Positions 17,706 to 26,047 of a stretch of 64,000 nucleotides of DNA are shown here, piece after piece. This DNA comes from Halobacillus halophilus. Its GTDB lineage: Bacteria > Bacillota > Bacilli > Bacillales > Halobacillaceae. The DNA lies in assembly GCF_020171985.1 (NCBI RefSeq), contig NZ_JAIVAL010000004.1, forward strand, positions 62,001 through 126,000. The letters run 5' to 3'. The notes under the pieces were generated by a model. It worked only from the letters and a program-made list of their open reading frames with translations. It was not told the DNA's origin and did no database searches. The position numbers and the translations under genes were made by a program. Each line of letters opens with the position of its first letter. Positions within the stretch are counted from its first letter, which is position 1.

Positions 17706-18369
17706 TTGAAGACTCAGTTTCGAGATAATTCGGGCCCGTTACGATATTTGGAGAAGGGCTGGTGGGGAAATAACTCGTCTTGTTCTATCACCCAGACACT
17801 CGAGACATAAGCCGTTCATCAACGGACGGAAAGACCGCCGTCCTTTTGATGCTCGGCTTATGCTGGTCGTGTCTTGCGGGGTGATGCCACATTTGAACAC
17901 TTTCCTATGGGAGAACGGTGAGCTTCCTCGCTCGTTTCACTCCCTGCGGGATTTCACCTAGTTCCTTCTGCCATGGAAGTCTCGCCATTTCCCCACCAAC
18001 CCAGCCGAGTGAGATCAACGGACCCATTTATAAGAGAAAATGCTCTCCAGAAAATGCTCTCCTCTTTAATCGGTCCTAAATGCTATTATGACAGGCAATT
18101 TCATATCGGTATAGAATAAAATAGCTTCATAATCACATGCTTTTTTCTCGTCAATCCTTCGAAGTCTTAAATGGTTTCGAGCATCTGATTTAGCAAAGTC
18201 CGGAGGGGGACGATGCAGACTCCTGCGGGATGAACATGATTGGTGAGATCCCGCAGGGCTGTTAAGCCCGAGGAAGCTCACCTCATGCCCGCGGAAAGCG
18301 AAATCGTCCCCTGGAGGACCTTCCGATCCTCCAATGTCTCGAAACTGAGTCTTCCACAAACGGGAGCTT
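17706..18369. repeat. Composite structured repeat element, copy 1
   Basis: Bounded by inverted repeats sharing GAAGACTCAGTTTCGAGA (left about 17708-17725, right complement about 18337-18354). Inside are two folded modules. Module A (17757-18006) is closed by an 11-bp stem, 17761-17771 with 17987-17997. Module B (18195-18322) is closed by GGGGACGAT (18206-18214) with ATCGTCCCC (18303-18311), plus GTCC/GGAC. It is related to copies at 22113-22630 and 54173-54717. A 106-codon open frame across module B is judged spurious. The gap 17501-18460 holds nothing else that looks like a gene. Confidence 0.85.
17787..17885. repeat. Hairpin insertion inside module A of the composite element
   Basis: A 99-bp imperfect inverted repeat with complementary ends (ATCACC / GGTGAT), then GACAC/GTGTC, ATAAGCCG/CGGCTTAT, ATCAA/TTGAT and GGACGG/CCGTCC. 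Copy 3 (54 kb) reads straight through this point, so the segment of about 125 bp here is extra. It may be a small mobile or structured element. Confidence 0.7.
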
Positions 18370-18404
18370 TTCTTTAAGATCAACACCAGGAGTTAACACA
18401 GCCT

Positions 18405-18450
18405 AAAAAAACAGGCAGACCGGGATAATGTTCCGGTCTGCCTGTTTTTT
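18405..18450 (-). terminator. Terminator of the thioesterase operon
   Basis: Stem AAACAGGCAGACCGG / CCGGTCTGCCTGTTT with long A and T runs, just past the stop at 18461. Confidence 0.9.
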
Positions 18451-18460
18451 CAGAAAAACG

Positions 18461-18835
18461 CTATTTAAAAATCGTCGAGCCTTTCAACATTTCCGGCTTT
18501 GCCCCTAAGATAAGTAAGAATAATTTAGGATAGCCGACCTCACGGTGTTTCGTTAACGTCTGTCTCACAACTTCCACGTCCTGGTGATCGGTCAGCTTTT
18601 GAACCTCTTTTTGATAAAGGGTAAGGATCGAGTCCTTCATATATTCCGGTTCATAGACCGTGATGTCCTCATCCATGAGCAGACTGCCCATATACCCATA
18701 TTTCATTTGAAGCTGTCGGGTCAGACTTACTACATGAAGGAGCTGTTCATACACCTCAGCGTGCTGGTTTCTCAACTCCCCAAAGTCTTCCTTAGCTGCA
18801 TACAGATCACCCAAACTGGCTAATGTTTTCACCAT
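18461..18835 (-). CDS. hypothetical protein coupled to a thioesterase
   Basis: 124 residues, mostly helical and charged, soluble, no recognised domain; the middle segment YEQLLHVVSLTRQLQMKYGYMGSLL could form a coiled coil. ATG 18835 is chosen because AAAGGAG lies eight bases before it; an upstream ATG at 18868 has no good site. The start overlaps the end of the thioesterase gene by 29 bases, so the two are probably translationally coupled. Confidence 0.7.
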   Translation of the reverse strand: MVKTLASLGDLYAAKEDFGELRNQHAEVYEQLLHVVSLTRQLQMKYGYMGSLLMDEDITVYEPEYMKDSILTLYQKEVQKLTDHQDVEVVRQTLTKHREVGYPKLFLLILGAKPEMLKGSTIFK

Positions 18836-19364
18836 ATAAATATTCTCCTTTCTCCCAGGGCTTTTCAAGACCGATAATATCCGTCAATTGCTTGGAGTGC
18901 TTACGGCGTACTCTTCGGGTTTGAGCTCTTTCTTCACCAGACTCATAGAGAAACTTCTCCTCTTCCGTCTGAGGAATGACATCCGGAACCGGCACCGCCT
19001 GCTTATTTTCATCCAGCGCCACGAACGTTAGAAACGCTGTTGCTGCCATTCTTCTTCGCCCGGTAATCATATCTTCTGCGATTACTTTACAGAAAATCTC
19101 CATAGAACGGTTTCCTGTGTAAGATACAAAGGATTCTACACAAACCGAATCCGACTGTTGAACCGGGTTCAGGAAATCAATCGAGTCTGTTGAAGCCGTT
19201 ACACATTCTTTCACGCGGGCATGACGCCTCGCTGATAATGTCGCACTATTGTCTAATTTTTTCATTAAAACGCCGCCGAACAGCGTATTATAGTTATTTA
19301 AATCGTTCACAAGCACTTGGTCCGTGCTGATAATTAAACTTTCTTTTGGTTTTTTGGCATCCAT
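18807..19364 (-). CDS. acyl-CoA thioesterase, hotdog fold (YkhA-like)
   Basis: Hydrolyses acyl-CoA thioesters to CoA and fatty acid in the cytosol. The BFIT/YkhA-type hotdog pattern is visible: LNNYNTLFGGVLMKKLDNSATLSARRHA (helix with the catalytic Asn/Asp region), DSIDFLNPVQQSDSV and ATAFLTFVALDENKQAVPVP. About 185 residues from ATG 19364, which has GAGAGGAAG eight bases upstream; the longer frame from 19421 would begin MSLRISAYEEFFY with no clear ribosome site. Operon with the small gene below. Confidence 0.88.
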   Translation of the reverse strand: MDAKKPKESLIISTDQVLVNDLNNYNTLFGGVLMKKLDNSATLSARRHARVKECVTASTDSIDFLNPVQQSDSVCVESFVSYTGNRSMEIFCKVIAEDMITGRRRMAATAFLTFVALDENKQAVPVPDVIPQTEEEKFLYESGEERAQTRRVRRKHSKQLTDIIGLEKPWEKGEYLYGENISQFG

Positions 19365-19542
19365 TGCATTATCTTCCTCTCTGTAAAAAAATTCTTCATA
19401 AGCGCTTATTCGTAAAGACATGCCTCTACAAAAAGGAGTATAAATACAGTGTAAGAGCCTTTTCCAAGAAAGTGAAATAGTTATTCATCATGCTTTAGAT
19501 AGACATTATCTATGTAAATGTTTTCATCGATTCAATTCAGGC

Positions 19543-19580
19543 ATAAAAAAAACAGCCCGCTTATTCGTTAAGGGGCTGTT
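19543..19580 (-). terminator. Terminator of the LysR gene
   Basis: AACAGCCC / GGGCTGTT stem with eight T's following on the minus strand; the loop region contains the stop codon. Confidence 0.8.
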
Positions 19581-20472
19581 CCTTCCCGGTCTGTGTGGCT
19601 ATACGATCCTGAGTAAACTTCAACCATTCTTTCGTGGCGTAGGCTAAATAACGATCCTTCGGCCATATAATCGCTAAGTCCCATGCAAGGACAGGCTGGA
19701 CAACTTTTATGATTCGCACATCTTCTTTCAATAAATAGGCGACACTATTTGGAAGAATCGAGATTCCAAGGTTCGCGGTAATCATTTTCCCTATAAAATC
19801 CCACTGCGAACTCTCTGAAACGACTTGCGGCAGGAAACCCGCCTCCTTACAGGCTGATACAATCCGGTCATTTAATACGAAATCTTTGTTAAACAGGATA
19901 AACGATTCCTCTTCCAGTTCGTTTAAATGAATCTGTTTACGTTCGGAAAGCTTGTGAGACGGTGGGAGTACAACGCTCAGCTCCTCGCTCATAAGGAAGA
20001 AGTAATCAAACTTTTCTTCTTCCGTAGGGAGTACCGTAATTCCGACATCGAGCTCTTCCTGAATGATATTGTCTTCTATTTTTTTAGCTCCATTTTCCAG
20101 AAGCTGAAATGTAATATGCGGGTATTGATCGTGAAATCCTCCGAGCGCTTTAATAAACTGATCGGCATCCATAATTGGAGGAAGCCCAATCCGTATGTGC
20201 CCTTTCTGAAGACCGAGAAGATCATCAAGCTCCGTCTGAAGGTTATTGAAGGCTTTATCAATCACTTCTGCCTGAGCTAGAATGACCCTACCAGCATCGG
20301 TAAGGGTAATTTTCTTACGAGAACGCTCAAATAATTCCACCCCCAGATCCGCTTCCAGGTTCTTAATCATTTTACTAATCGTCGGCTGGCTGATGAACAA
20401 ATGATCTGCCGCTTTCGTAAAACTGCTGAACCTCGCAACTTCTATAAAATATTGCAAATGACGAATATCCAT
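19561..20472 (-). CDS. LysR-family transcriptional regulator
   Basis: N-terminal winged helix-turn-helix (SSFTKAADHLFISQPTISKMIKNLEADLG, near residues 16-45), followed by an effector-binding domain of periplasmic-binding-protein fold, 303 residues. ATG 20472 gives the normal LysR beginning MDIRHLQYFIEVARF and has GGAGGGGAGG upstream; the longer frame to 20562 runs into the solo repeat and looks untranslated. Sequence style is like the CidR/YwbI group of Bacilli, which respond to overflow metabolites, but that subfamily call is tentative. No divergent metabolic gene is adjacent. Confidence 0.9.
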   Translation of the reverse strand: MDIRHLQYFIEVARFSSFTKAADHLFISQPTISKMIKNLEADLGVELFERSRKKITLTDAGRVILAQAEVIDKAFNNLQTELDDLLGLQKGHIRIGLPPIMDADQFIKALGGFHDQYPHITFQLLENGAKKIEDNIIQEELDVGITVLPTEEEKFDYFFLMSEELSVVLPPSHKLSERKQIHLNELEEESFILFNKDFVLNDRIVSACKEAGFLPQVVSESSQWDFIGKMITANLGISILPNSVAYLLKEDVRIIKVVQPVLAWDLAIIWPKDRYLAYATKEWLKFTQDRIATQTGKEQPLNE

Positions 20473-20542
20473 ACACACTTCCTCCCCTCCAACACTCTTC
20501 CCCCCATCATAGCCAACCCCCGCTTCCCCCGCAACCATAAAT

Positions 20543-20561
20543 TCCCACCTCAGGTCATCCA
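20543..20561. repeat. Solo half of the 16-nt repeat, copy 4
   Basis: TCCCACCTCAGGTCATCCA is present without its complementary partner; TTTAATCCC follows instead. It lies upstream of the LysR start, in the gap before the potassium channel gene. Confidence 0.85.
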
Positions 20562-20662
20562 TTTAATCCCATAAGTTACCCTTGCTATGTTCTTTAAATA
20601 TCTATAAAATCCATAAGTACAGATGGTATAGCATTTATTCTATTTTTAAGGAGTACTCATTC

Positions 20663-22024
20663 ATGGCCCGTGCATTTAAAACTCCACACTTTTTTGACAA
20701 GCTTTCTCCCTTTCAAATTATTGTATTATTCTATATATCCGCAGCCTTACTATCTACCCTGCTGATCAGCTTGCCTTTTCTACATCAAGAAGGCGTACAT
20801 GTAAGCTTTATTGACAGTTTGTTTACTGCCGTAAGTGCCATTAGTGTCACAGGTTTGACGGTGGTCTCTACAGCTGACACCTTTAATACGCCCGGTTATT
20901 TTGTATTAATGTTTATTCTCCAATTCGGCGGAATCGGAGTCATGACGCTTGGAACGTTTATCTGGCTGCTGCTCGGCCAAAAAATCGGTTTAAAAAGACG
21001 ACAGCTTATTAAAACGGATCAAAACCGCTCAACTTTCGCCGGAATGGTCCAGTTGATCCGGCAGATTTTAGTGATTATCATCATTATCGAAATTATAGGA
21101 GCTCTTATTCTCGGGGTTTATTTCACCCAATATTTCCCCACCACAAGCGAGGCATTTGTCCAGGGGGCTTTTGCTTCGGTCAGTGCAACGACGAATGCTG
21201 GATTCGATATAACGGGATCCTCGCTCGTCATGTTTGAAACCGATTATTTTGTACAGTTTATTAATATCCTTCTGCTGACGCTTGGAGCCATTGGATTCCC
21301 GGTTTTAATTGAAGTGAAAGATTATCTTACGAGAAGAAACGAAGACTTTTTTAACTTTTCGTTATTTACAAAACTTACTTCGGTAACTTTCGGTCTTCTC
21401 GTTCTGATCGGAACCGTGCTAATTTACCTGTTTGACCGTTCTCATTTTTTTCAAAATAAATCATGGCACGAATCGTTTTTCTATGCTTTTTTCCAGTCGG
21501 TAACGACAAGAAACGGAGGACTTGCTACGATGGACGTGAGTGAATTTACGCCATCTACGTTGTTAGTGATTTGCGTACTTATGTTTATCGGCGCCTCACC
21601 TAGCAGTGTGGGCGGCGGCATCAGAACCACTACGTTTGCAATCACCCTGCTTGCGATTTTTGCCTATGCGCGAGGAAGAAGTCATGTACGCATCTTTCAT
21701 AGAGAAATTGACCAGGAAGATATTTTCCGTTCGTTTATTGTGATCAGCACGGCCATTATGATTACATGTGGGGCCGTCATTTTACTCTCCCTGTTTGAAC
21801 CTCAATTCTCACTGCTTGAAGTCATGTTTGAAGCTTGCTCGGCTTTTGGAACGACTGGTCTGTCAATGGGCATTACCTCAGACCTTCATTCCACTGGTAA
21901 AATCATCATTATTGGTCTAATGTTCATCGGGCGGATCGGCATCTTTTCCTTCTTATTTATTTTAAGAGGAAGAGTGACTACTGAAAAATACCGTTATCCT
22001 CGAGAGCCAATGATCATTGGCTGA
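20663..22024 (+). CDS. Trk/Ktr-type potassium uptake channel subunit (KtrB/KtrD-like)
   Basis: Membrane pore for K+ uptake, important for osmotic adaptation. The four selectivity-filter repeats are visible: SVTGLTVV, TTNAGFDIT, TTRNGGLAT and FGTTGLSMG. About eight to ten membrane segments in 453 residues. ATG 20663 follows AAGGAG by nine bases; the in-frame ATG at 20582 lacks a site. No ktrA/ktrC regulatory gene is adjacent, as is common for ktrD. Family assignment is firm, KtrB versus KtrD is not resolved. Confidence 0.92.
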   Translation: MARAFKTPHFFDKLSPFQIIVLFYISAALLSTLLISLPFLHQEGVHVSFIDSLFTAVSAISVTGLTVVSTADTFNTPGYFVLMFILQFGGIGVMTLGTFIWLLLGQKIGLKRRQLIKTDQNRSTFAGMVQLIRQILVIIIIIEIIGALILGVYFTQYFPTTSEAFVQGAFASVSATTNAGFDITGSSLVMFETDYFVQFINILLLTLGAIGFPVLIEVKDYLTRRNEDFFNFSLFTKLTSVTFGLLVLIGTVLIYLFDRSHFFQNKSWHESFFYAFFQSVTTRNGGLATMDVSEFTPSTLLVICVLMFIGASPSSVGGGIRTTTFAITLLAIFAYARGRSHVRIFHREIDQEDIFRSFIVISTAIMITCGAVILLSLFEPQFSLLEVMFEACSAFGTTGLSMGITSDLHSTGKIIIIGLMFIGRIGIFSFLFILRGRVTTEKYRYPREPMIIG

Positions 22025-22038
22025 TTTATCATGAAAAG

Positions 22039-22068
22039 GAGCAAGGAACCCTGCAGGCGCCTTGCTCT
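22039..22068 (+). terminator. Terminator of the potassium channel gene
   Basis: GAGCAAGG / CCTTGCTC hairpin, then TTTATTT, 15 bases after the stop. Confidence 0.75.
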
Positions 22069-22218
22069 TTATTTAGTTGGATCTGCTAAACTTCCGTGCT
22101 GTTACTAAGGTAAAGCTTCCGTTTGTTGAAGACTCGGTATTTAGCGTTAATCATTTAGTTATTCTCCTCATATGAAGGGCATTACGAAAAGGGGCGGAAG
22201 GGAACGGTGAAGACTCCT

Positions 22219-22425
22219 AGATTAGAAGCGGAAGCACCTCGGTCAGCGGCGTATGGACTGGACTGAGCTGGCGGAGATAAAGAAAACACGAAGAGCGGAG
22301 CGATTCGATGTTGCCTTATCGTACAGAAGTGAGGGAAGTCTCACTAGCCGCTAGGTGCTGGAGCTGGATAGCTCTCCTTGTCGTTTATGTTCTAATATTT
22401 GATTAAGACTAAAAAAAGATAAGAA
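22219..22425. repeat. Nested repeat 1 inside composite copy 2
   Basis: About 207 bp inserted after the module B sequence GAAGACTCCT. Its ends pair (TTAGAA/TTCTAA, AGCACCT/AGGTGCT, AGCGGC/GCCGCT). I recall similar AGCGGAAG...GCTGGAGCTGGA intergenic repeats in other Bacillaceae genomes; this was not checked. Confidence 0.6.
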
Positions 22426-22481
22426 CGGGATGAACATGATCGGTGAGATCCCCCAGGGCTGTTAGACCCGAGGAAGCTCAC

Positions 22482-22551
22482 AACATATAAGAAGTTCGAC
22501 TAAGACCGCCACGTCGTGTGGCAACATCGAACGACCCTGCATCGTGCAGGG
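22482..22551. repeat. Nested repeat 2 inside composite copy 2
   Basis: About 70 bp of small hairpins (CCACgtcgtGTGG, CCCTGCatcgTGCAGGG, GTTCGA/TCGAAC) replacing the short CTCATGCCCGC segment of module B. Confidence 0.55.
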
Positions 22552-22683
22552 CCGGAAAGCGAATTATCCCCCGTAGGACCTTTCCTCTCATAAAATATCT
22601 CGAGATCGATTCTTCTACTAACCGTCCCTATTACGTAATAAGCCTGATGAAAAATCAGCAATAGATATAACAGAGCCTTAAAG

Positions 22684-22788
22684 TTAAGATTTAAATATTT
22701 TCCACGCGGATAGGATAGCAATCAGCCATAAAGGTAAGGAAATCAGCGTACCCCATAGACAACCTTTAAAAAACTTTTGTTCTTCCAC
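22684..22788 (-). CDS. very small membrane protein (34 residues)
   Basis: GTG at 22788 is preceded by AAGAGGAGAGGG, a strong ribosome site at about eight bases. The frame encodes a charged start (MEEQKFFKGC), one transmembrane helix (LWGTLISLPLWLIAILSAW) and a basic end (KIFKS). The charge layout predicts an N-out or small inner-membrane peptide. No homologue is recalled with confidence; a regulatory or stress membrane peptide is possible. It lies between composite repeat copy 2 and the glycosyltransferase cassette. Confidence 0.6.
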   Translation of the reverse strand: MEEQKFFKGCLWGTLISLPLWLIAILSAWKIFKS

Positions 22789-23024
22789 AGAACCCTCTCC
22801 TCTTCTCCTCTATAATTCTATATGCCTGCTTATCCATCCATACCCTATACATCAACAAGGGACAGGTGCTATGTTATCATCGAAGTGCATGATTTACCGG
22901 ATTGATCCTTGATCCCCTGGGTTTATCCTACTCCATAGTAAACTAGAAATCTGTTGAAATATCTGCTATATTTATGAAGTTATCCAATTTACAAGTCGAT
23001 TTTAGAGATAAAGGAGTTTTTAAG

Positions 23025-23969
23025 TTGAGGATTGCCGTTCTCCTGCCTTGTTATAATGAAGAGCAAACCATTGGCGCTGTCATTGAAGATTTTAGAAAAG
23101 AACTGCCAGACGCCGATATTTACGTATACGATAATAACTCTAAAGACCGAACATCAGAAGTAGCCCGTGAACATGGGGCTATTGTTAAGAAAGAATTCCG
23201 ACAAGGTAAAGGACATGTGGTCCGATCTATGTTTCGCGACATTGATGCGGATTATTATGTTATGGCGGATGGTGACCGGACGTACCCGGCCCGATTCGTT
23301 CATCAGCTCCTGGAACCTCTAAAAAATCAGGAAGCGAATATCGTCATCGGTGATCGCTTATCTAACGGAACCTATGTGGAAGAAAACAAACGGAAGTTTC
23401 ATAATTTAGGAAACAATATGGTACGCGGATTAATTAACTTCTTGTATAAAAGCGACCTGAAGGATATTATGACCGGTTACCGTGCGTTTGACCGTCTATT
23501 TGTAAAATCGATGCCGGTCATGAGCCCGGGCTTTGAAATTGAAACCGAAATGACGATCCACACGCTTGATAAACGTTTTATGATTAGAGAAATCCCGATT
23601 GAATATAAAGACCGCCCCGAAGGAAGCGAATCCAAGCTCAATACCTTAAGTGACGGTTATAAAGTAATTAACAAGATCTTCACCTTGTTCAAAGAGTATA
23701 AACCCATGCTTTTCTTCTCTTTCTGGTCCATTCTGTTTCTAGTGTTTGGTTTAATTGCCGGGGTCCCCGTAATCATAGAATTTTGGGAAACGGGATTTAT
23801 TGATAAAATCCCTTCCGCCATCTTAGCAGTTGGGCTCGTAATTCTTTCCGTTTTATCGTTCGCCTGCGGTTTGATTCTGGATACCGTCGCGGCCAACTTT
23901 AAGAAACAATTTGAATGGGAACTTAACAAAATTAAACAGGATATGAAGGAACAAGATTATGAATCGTAA
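23025..23969 (+). CDS. family 2 glycosyltransferase (polyprenyl-phosphate sugar synthase type)
   Basis: GT-A fold enzyme that probably loads a sugar onto undecaprenyl phosphate. The start RIAVLLPCYNEEQTIGAVI and the DXD-like metal site in VMADGDRTYPARF are typical of DPM1/GtrB/ArnC-like enzymes. Two C-terminal transmembrane helices (about 230-250 and 265-290) anchor it. TTG 23025 is selected because AAAGGAG lies eight bases before it; the longer ATG frame at 22974 has no site. It overlaps the next gene by 11 bases, first of a four-gene cassette. Confidence 0.88.
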   Translation: MRIAVLLPCYNEEQTIGAVIEDFRKELPDADIYVYDNNSKDRTSEVAREHGAIVKKEFRQGKGHVVRSMFRDIDADYYVMADGDRTYPARFVHQLLEPLKNQEANIVIGDRLSNGTYVEENKRKFHNLGNNMVRGLINFLYKSDLKDIMTGYRAFDRLFVKSMPVMSPGFEIETEMTIHTLDKRFMIREIPIEYKDRPEGSESKLNTLSDGYKVINKIFTLFKEYKPMLFFSFWSILFLVFGLIAGVPVIIEFWETGFIDKIPSAILAVGLVILSVLSFACGLILDTVAANFKKQFEWELNKIKQDMKEQDYES

Positions 23970-25707
23970 GACAAGCCTCTGGTTAATCAGTATCTTAGCC
24001 AGTGTATTAAGTACAGTAGCTTTAGTGTCCCTATACCAGAAATTCGGGGAAACCCACGGGGTGGTCATTGGATTCACGTTGGTCTTTTTCACCGTGATCC
24101 ATAAATTAATCCTGACATCCTTTTTGAACCAGAAGAATTCATATATTGGTTTTACAATGCGCCCTCCGGTGCTGGTCTTCTTATTCTTATTTTCATTTAT
24201 CCTAATGTGGAGTCTGAAAACGTCATCCGGGTATTTAGCCGCTTCTTCATGGCTGTTCGCGGCCTATGTTTTTCTTATCTCCTATGTAACCTTATTCATC
24301 ATAGTCGCATGGCTGCTCTATCTACTGGTCCACCATTCGGTCTCCCTTAACTGGAAAACCGTTTCGAGGTGGAAGATCTGCATTTATGCGATTTTTCCTA
24401 TTCTAGTCTGGTCTATGTATTTAGTAGCCTACTATCCAGGAACGATGACTCCGGATTCTTTATCGCATTGGGAACAGATCCACACCCTTGACTTCAGCAA
24501 TTGGCATCCGGTGGTGTATACATGGTACATCCTGGGGTTAACATCCATTTGGAAAACTCCAGCGATCGTGGCATTTTCACAAATCGTCATTCTAGCTCTC
24601 TTTGGCGGATATGCCGCATATAGTCTTGAGAAACGCGGCGTAAATTCGAAGTGGGTGTGGATCGGAGTGCTTTTATTCGGTCTTTATCCACTAAATGGAA
24701 TCTTTCCTATTGCCATTTGGAAGGACGTATTCTTTAGTGGTTTTATCTTTTTATTTACGATTTTCACGTATAACATCGTTTCAAGCAGAGGAAGCTGGCT
24801 TGCTTCCAACTGGCACCAGCTTATGCTCGGAATTAATGCTTTAGCCATCAGTTTAATGCGCAGCAACGGCCTCCCCATCTTTGTGGTTATGGCCATTCTC
24901 TTGCTGATTGCTTACCGGACCTATTTCAAGCGGCTGGTAACCACGCTTGTGCTCGTCGGCCTAGCCTACTTTCTCATCTCCGGACCCTTTTTTAACTATA
25001 TGGATGTTCGTGCAACAAGTCCAAATGAAGCGTTAAGTATTCCTACACAGCAGTTTGCGCACATCATTAAAGAGAACGGAGAATTAACGGAAGAACAAAG
25101 GAATTACCTTGATTCCATTCTGCCTCTGGAAACCTGGAAAGAGAATTATAATCCTTATCTGACGGATAAAATTAAATTTGCCGGGGAGTATGACCAGAAT
25201 GTTATTTTCGATGACTTCGGCTACTATTTAAGTACATGGGCCGCTGTCGTTTCCAATAACTTCGGCCTTGCTGTAGAAGCTTATTTAGACCAGACATCGA
25301 TCATCTGGCAGATTAATCAGCCTGAAGATGGTTATACGAGCACATACGCAAGAAACGTATATCTTTATAATGACTACGATTTAAAAACGTCTCCTTTGAG
25401 CAGCACCGTTTATCAAGTTATCAACGACAATTTAGTAAGGGTTGAAATGTACTTACTGGAAGTGGTCTTAAGACCTGCTGTCTACACGGCCATTATCTTG
25501 CTCACGGGAGTAGCCCTGGCTCTTAAAACGGGAGTTCGTTCCCTGCTCATTCTGTTACCCGTTCTTCTCAATTCGGGAACGATGCTTCTCGCTACTCCAG
25601 CCCAGGATTTCCGTTACCAATTTGCTAATGTACTGGTGGCATTCCTAATGGCTGCTGTCGTATTCGTTTCATTCGATTCTAAACAAAAGAAGGTCCAGCA
25701 TGAGTAA
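23959..25707 (+). CDS. multi-spanning membrane protein, probable GT-C glycosyltransferase (DUF6020-like)
   Basis: 582 residues with about a dozen transmembrane segments and a large extracytoplasmic loop near residues 345-490. The motif AYYPGTMTPDSLSHWEQ, followed by NWHPVVYTW, resembles DUF6020 and other GT-C proteins, where an acidic residue in the first outer loop is catalytic. The likely role is transfer of a sugar from undecaprenyl phosphate to a cell-surface polymer. It overlaps genes on both sides, which supports one functional cassette with the GT2 and the two SMR-like proteins. The domain name is from memory. Confidence 0.75.
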   Translation: MNRKTSLWLISILASVLSTVALVSLYQKFGETHGVVIGFTLVFFTVIHKLILTSFLNQKNSYIGFTMRPPVLVFLFLFSFILMWSLKTSSGYLAASSWLFAAYVFLISYVTLFIIVAWLLYLLVHHSVSLNWKTVSRWKICIYAIFPILVWSMYLVAYYPGTMTPDSLSHWEQIHTLDFSNWHPVVYTWYILGLTSIWKTPAIVAFSQIVILALFGGYAAYSLEKRGVNSKWVWIGVLLFGLYPLNGIFPIAIWKDVFFSGFIFLFTIFTYNIVSSRGSWLASNWHQLMLGINALAISLMRSNGLPIFVVMAILLLIAYRTYFKRLVTTLVLVGLAYFLISGPFFNYMDVRATSPNEALSIPTQQFAHIIKENGELTEEQRNYLDSILPLETWKENYNPYLTDKIKFAGEYDQNVIFDDFGYYLSTWAAVVSNNFGLAVEAYLDQTSIIWQINQPEDGYTSTYARNVYLYNDYDLKTSPLSSTVYQVINDNLVRVEMYLLEVVLRPAVYTAIILLTGVALALKTGVRSLLILLPVLLNSGTMLLATPAQDFRYQFANVLVAFLMAAVVFVSFDSKQKKVQHE

Positions 25708-26047
25708 TTTTACGCAATCTTTAAAAGAAAACCGAATCGGCATCCTCTTCATGGTGCTCGCTTCCCTCCAAACGGCCCTTGGCCAGATGTTCTGGAAAAT
25801 GTCGGATGGAGGTATAAACTTTTTTCTGATTTTAGGTTTTTTCCTATATTTTCTGGGTGCCGTCATGATGATCGTTTCTTTCCGTTTTGGTAGTCTATCT
25901 GTACTCCATCCCCTGCTCAGCATTGGGTACGTTTTCGCCTTATTCTTCGGAAGTATTATTCTTCAGGAAACGATTACCGAAAGTAATTTGGTCGGTACCG
26001 CTCTCATCATTGTAGGGGCCGCACTTATTGGGGGTGGCGACAATTAG
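25700..26047 (+). CDS. SMR/EamA-like small transporter subunit 1
   Basis: 115 residues, four transmembrane helices, of the small multidrug resistance/EamA type. The helix-3/4 pattern PLLSIGYVFALFFGSIILQE, then VGTALIIVGAALIGGG, is typical. In company with a GT2 and a GT-C protein it is likely half of an ArnE/ArnF-like flippase for undecaprenyl-phosphate sugar. It overlaps the upstream gene by 8 bases and the next by 20. Confidence 0.8.
   Translation: MSNFTQSLKENRIGILFMVLASLQTALGQMFWKMSDGGINFFLILGFFLYFLGAVMMIVSFRFGSLSVLHPLLSIGYVFALFFGSIILQETITESNLVGTALIIVGAALIGGGDN

Larger units (their letters stand above)
22113..22630. repeat. Composite structured repeat element, copy 2 (rearranged)
   Basis: The left end AAGCTTCCGTTTGTTGAAGA and a degraded right end (TATCTCGAGATCGATTCTTC, 22596-22615) match the composite element, but module A is missing. 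Module B begins at about 22191 and is split by two other repeats, 22219-22425 and about 22482-22551. Its core (CGGGATGAACATGATCGGTG, from 22426) is nearly identical to the copies at 18.2 and 54.6 kb. Confidence 0.75.

Noticed and set aside
18066-18386. 106-codon minus frame with GHEVSFLGLNSPAGSHQSC
   Set aside because: It lies within module B of the composite repeat; a similar frame is in copy 3 at 54487-54690. The likeness comes from the repeat DNA. No ribosome site or domain; judged spurious.
22500-22721. 73-codon minus frame across composite copy 2
   Set aside because: It spans repeat boundaries and inserted hairpins, has no ribosome site, and overlaps the better-supported end of the 34-residue peptide gene.
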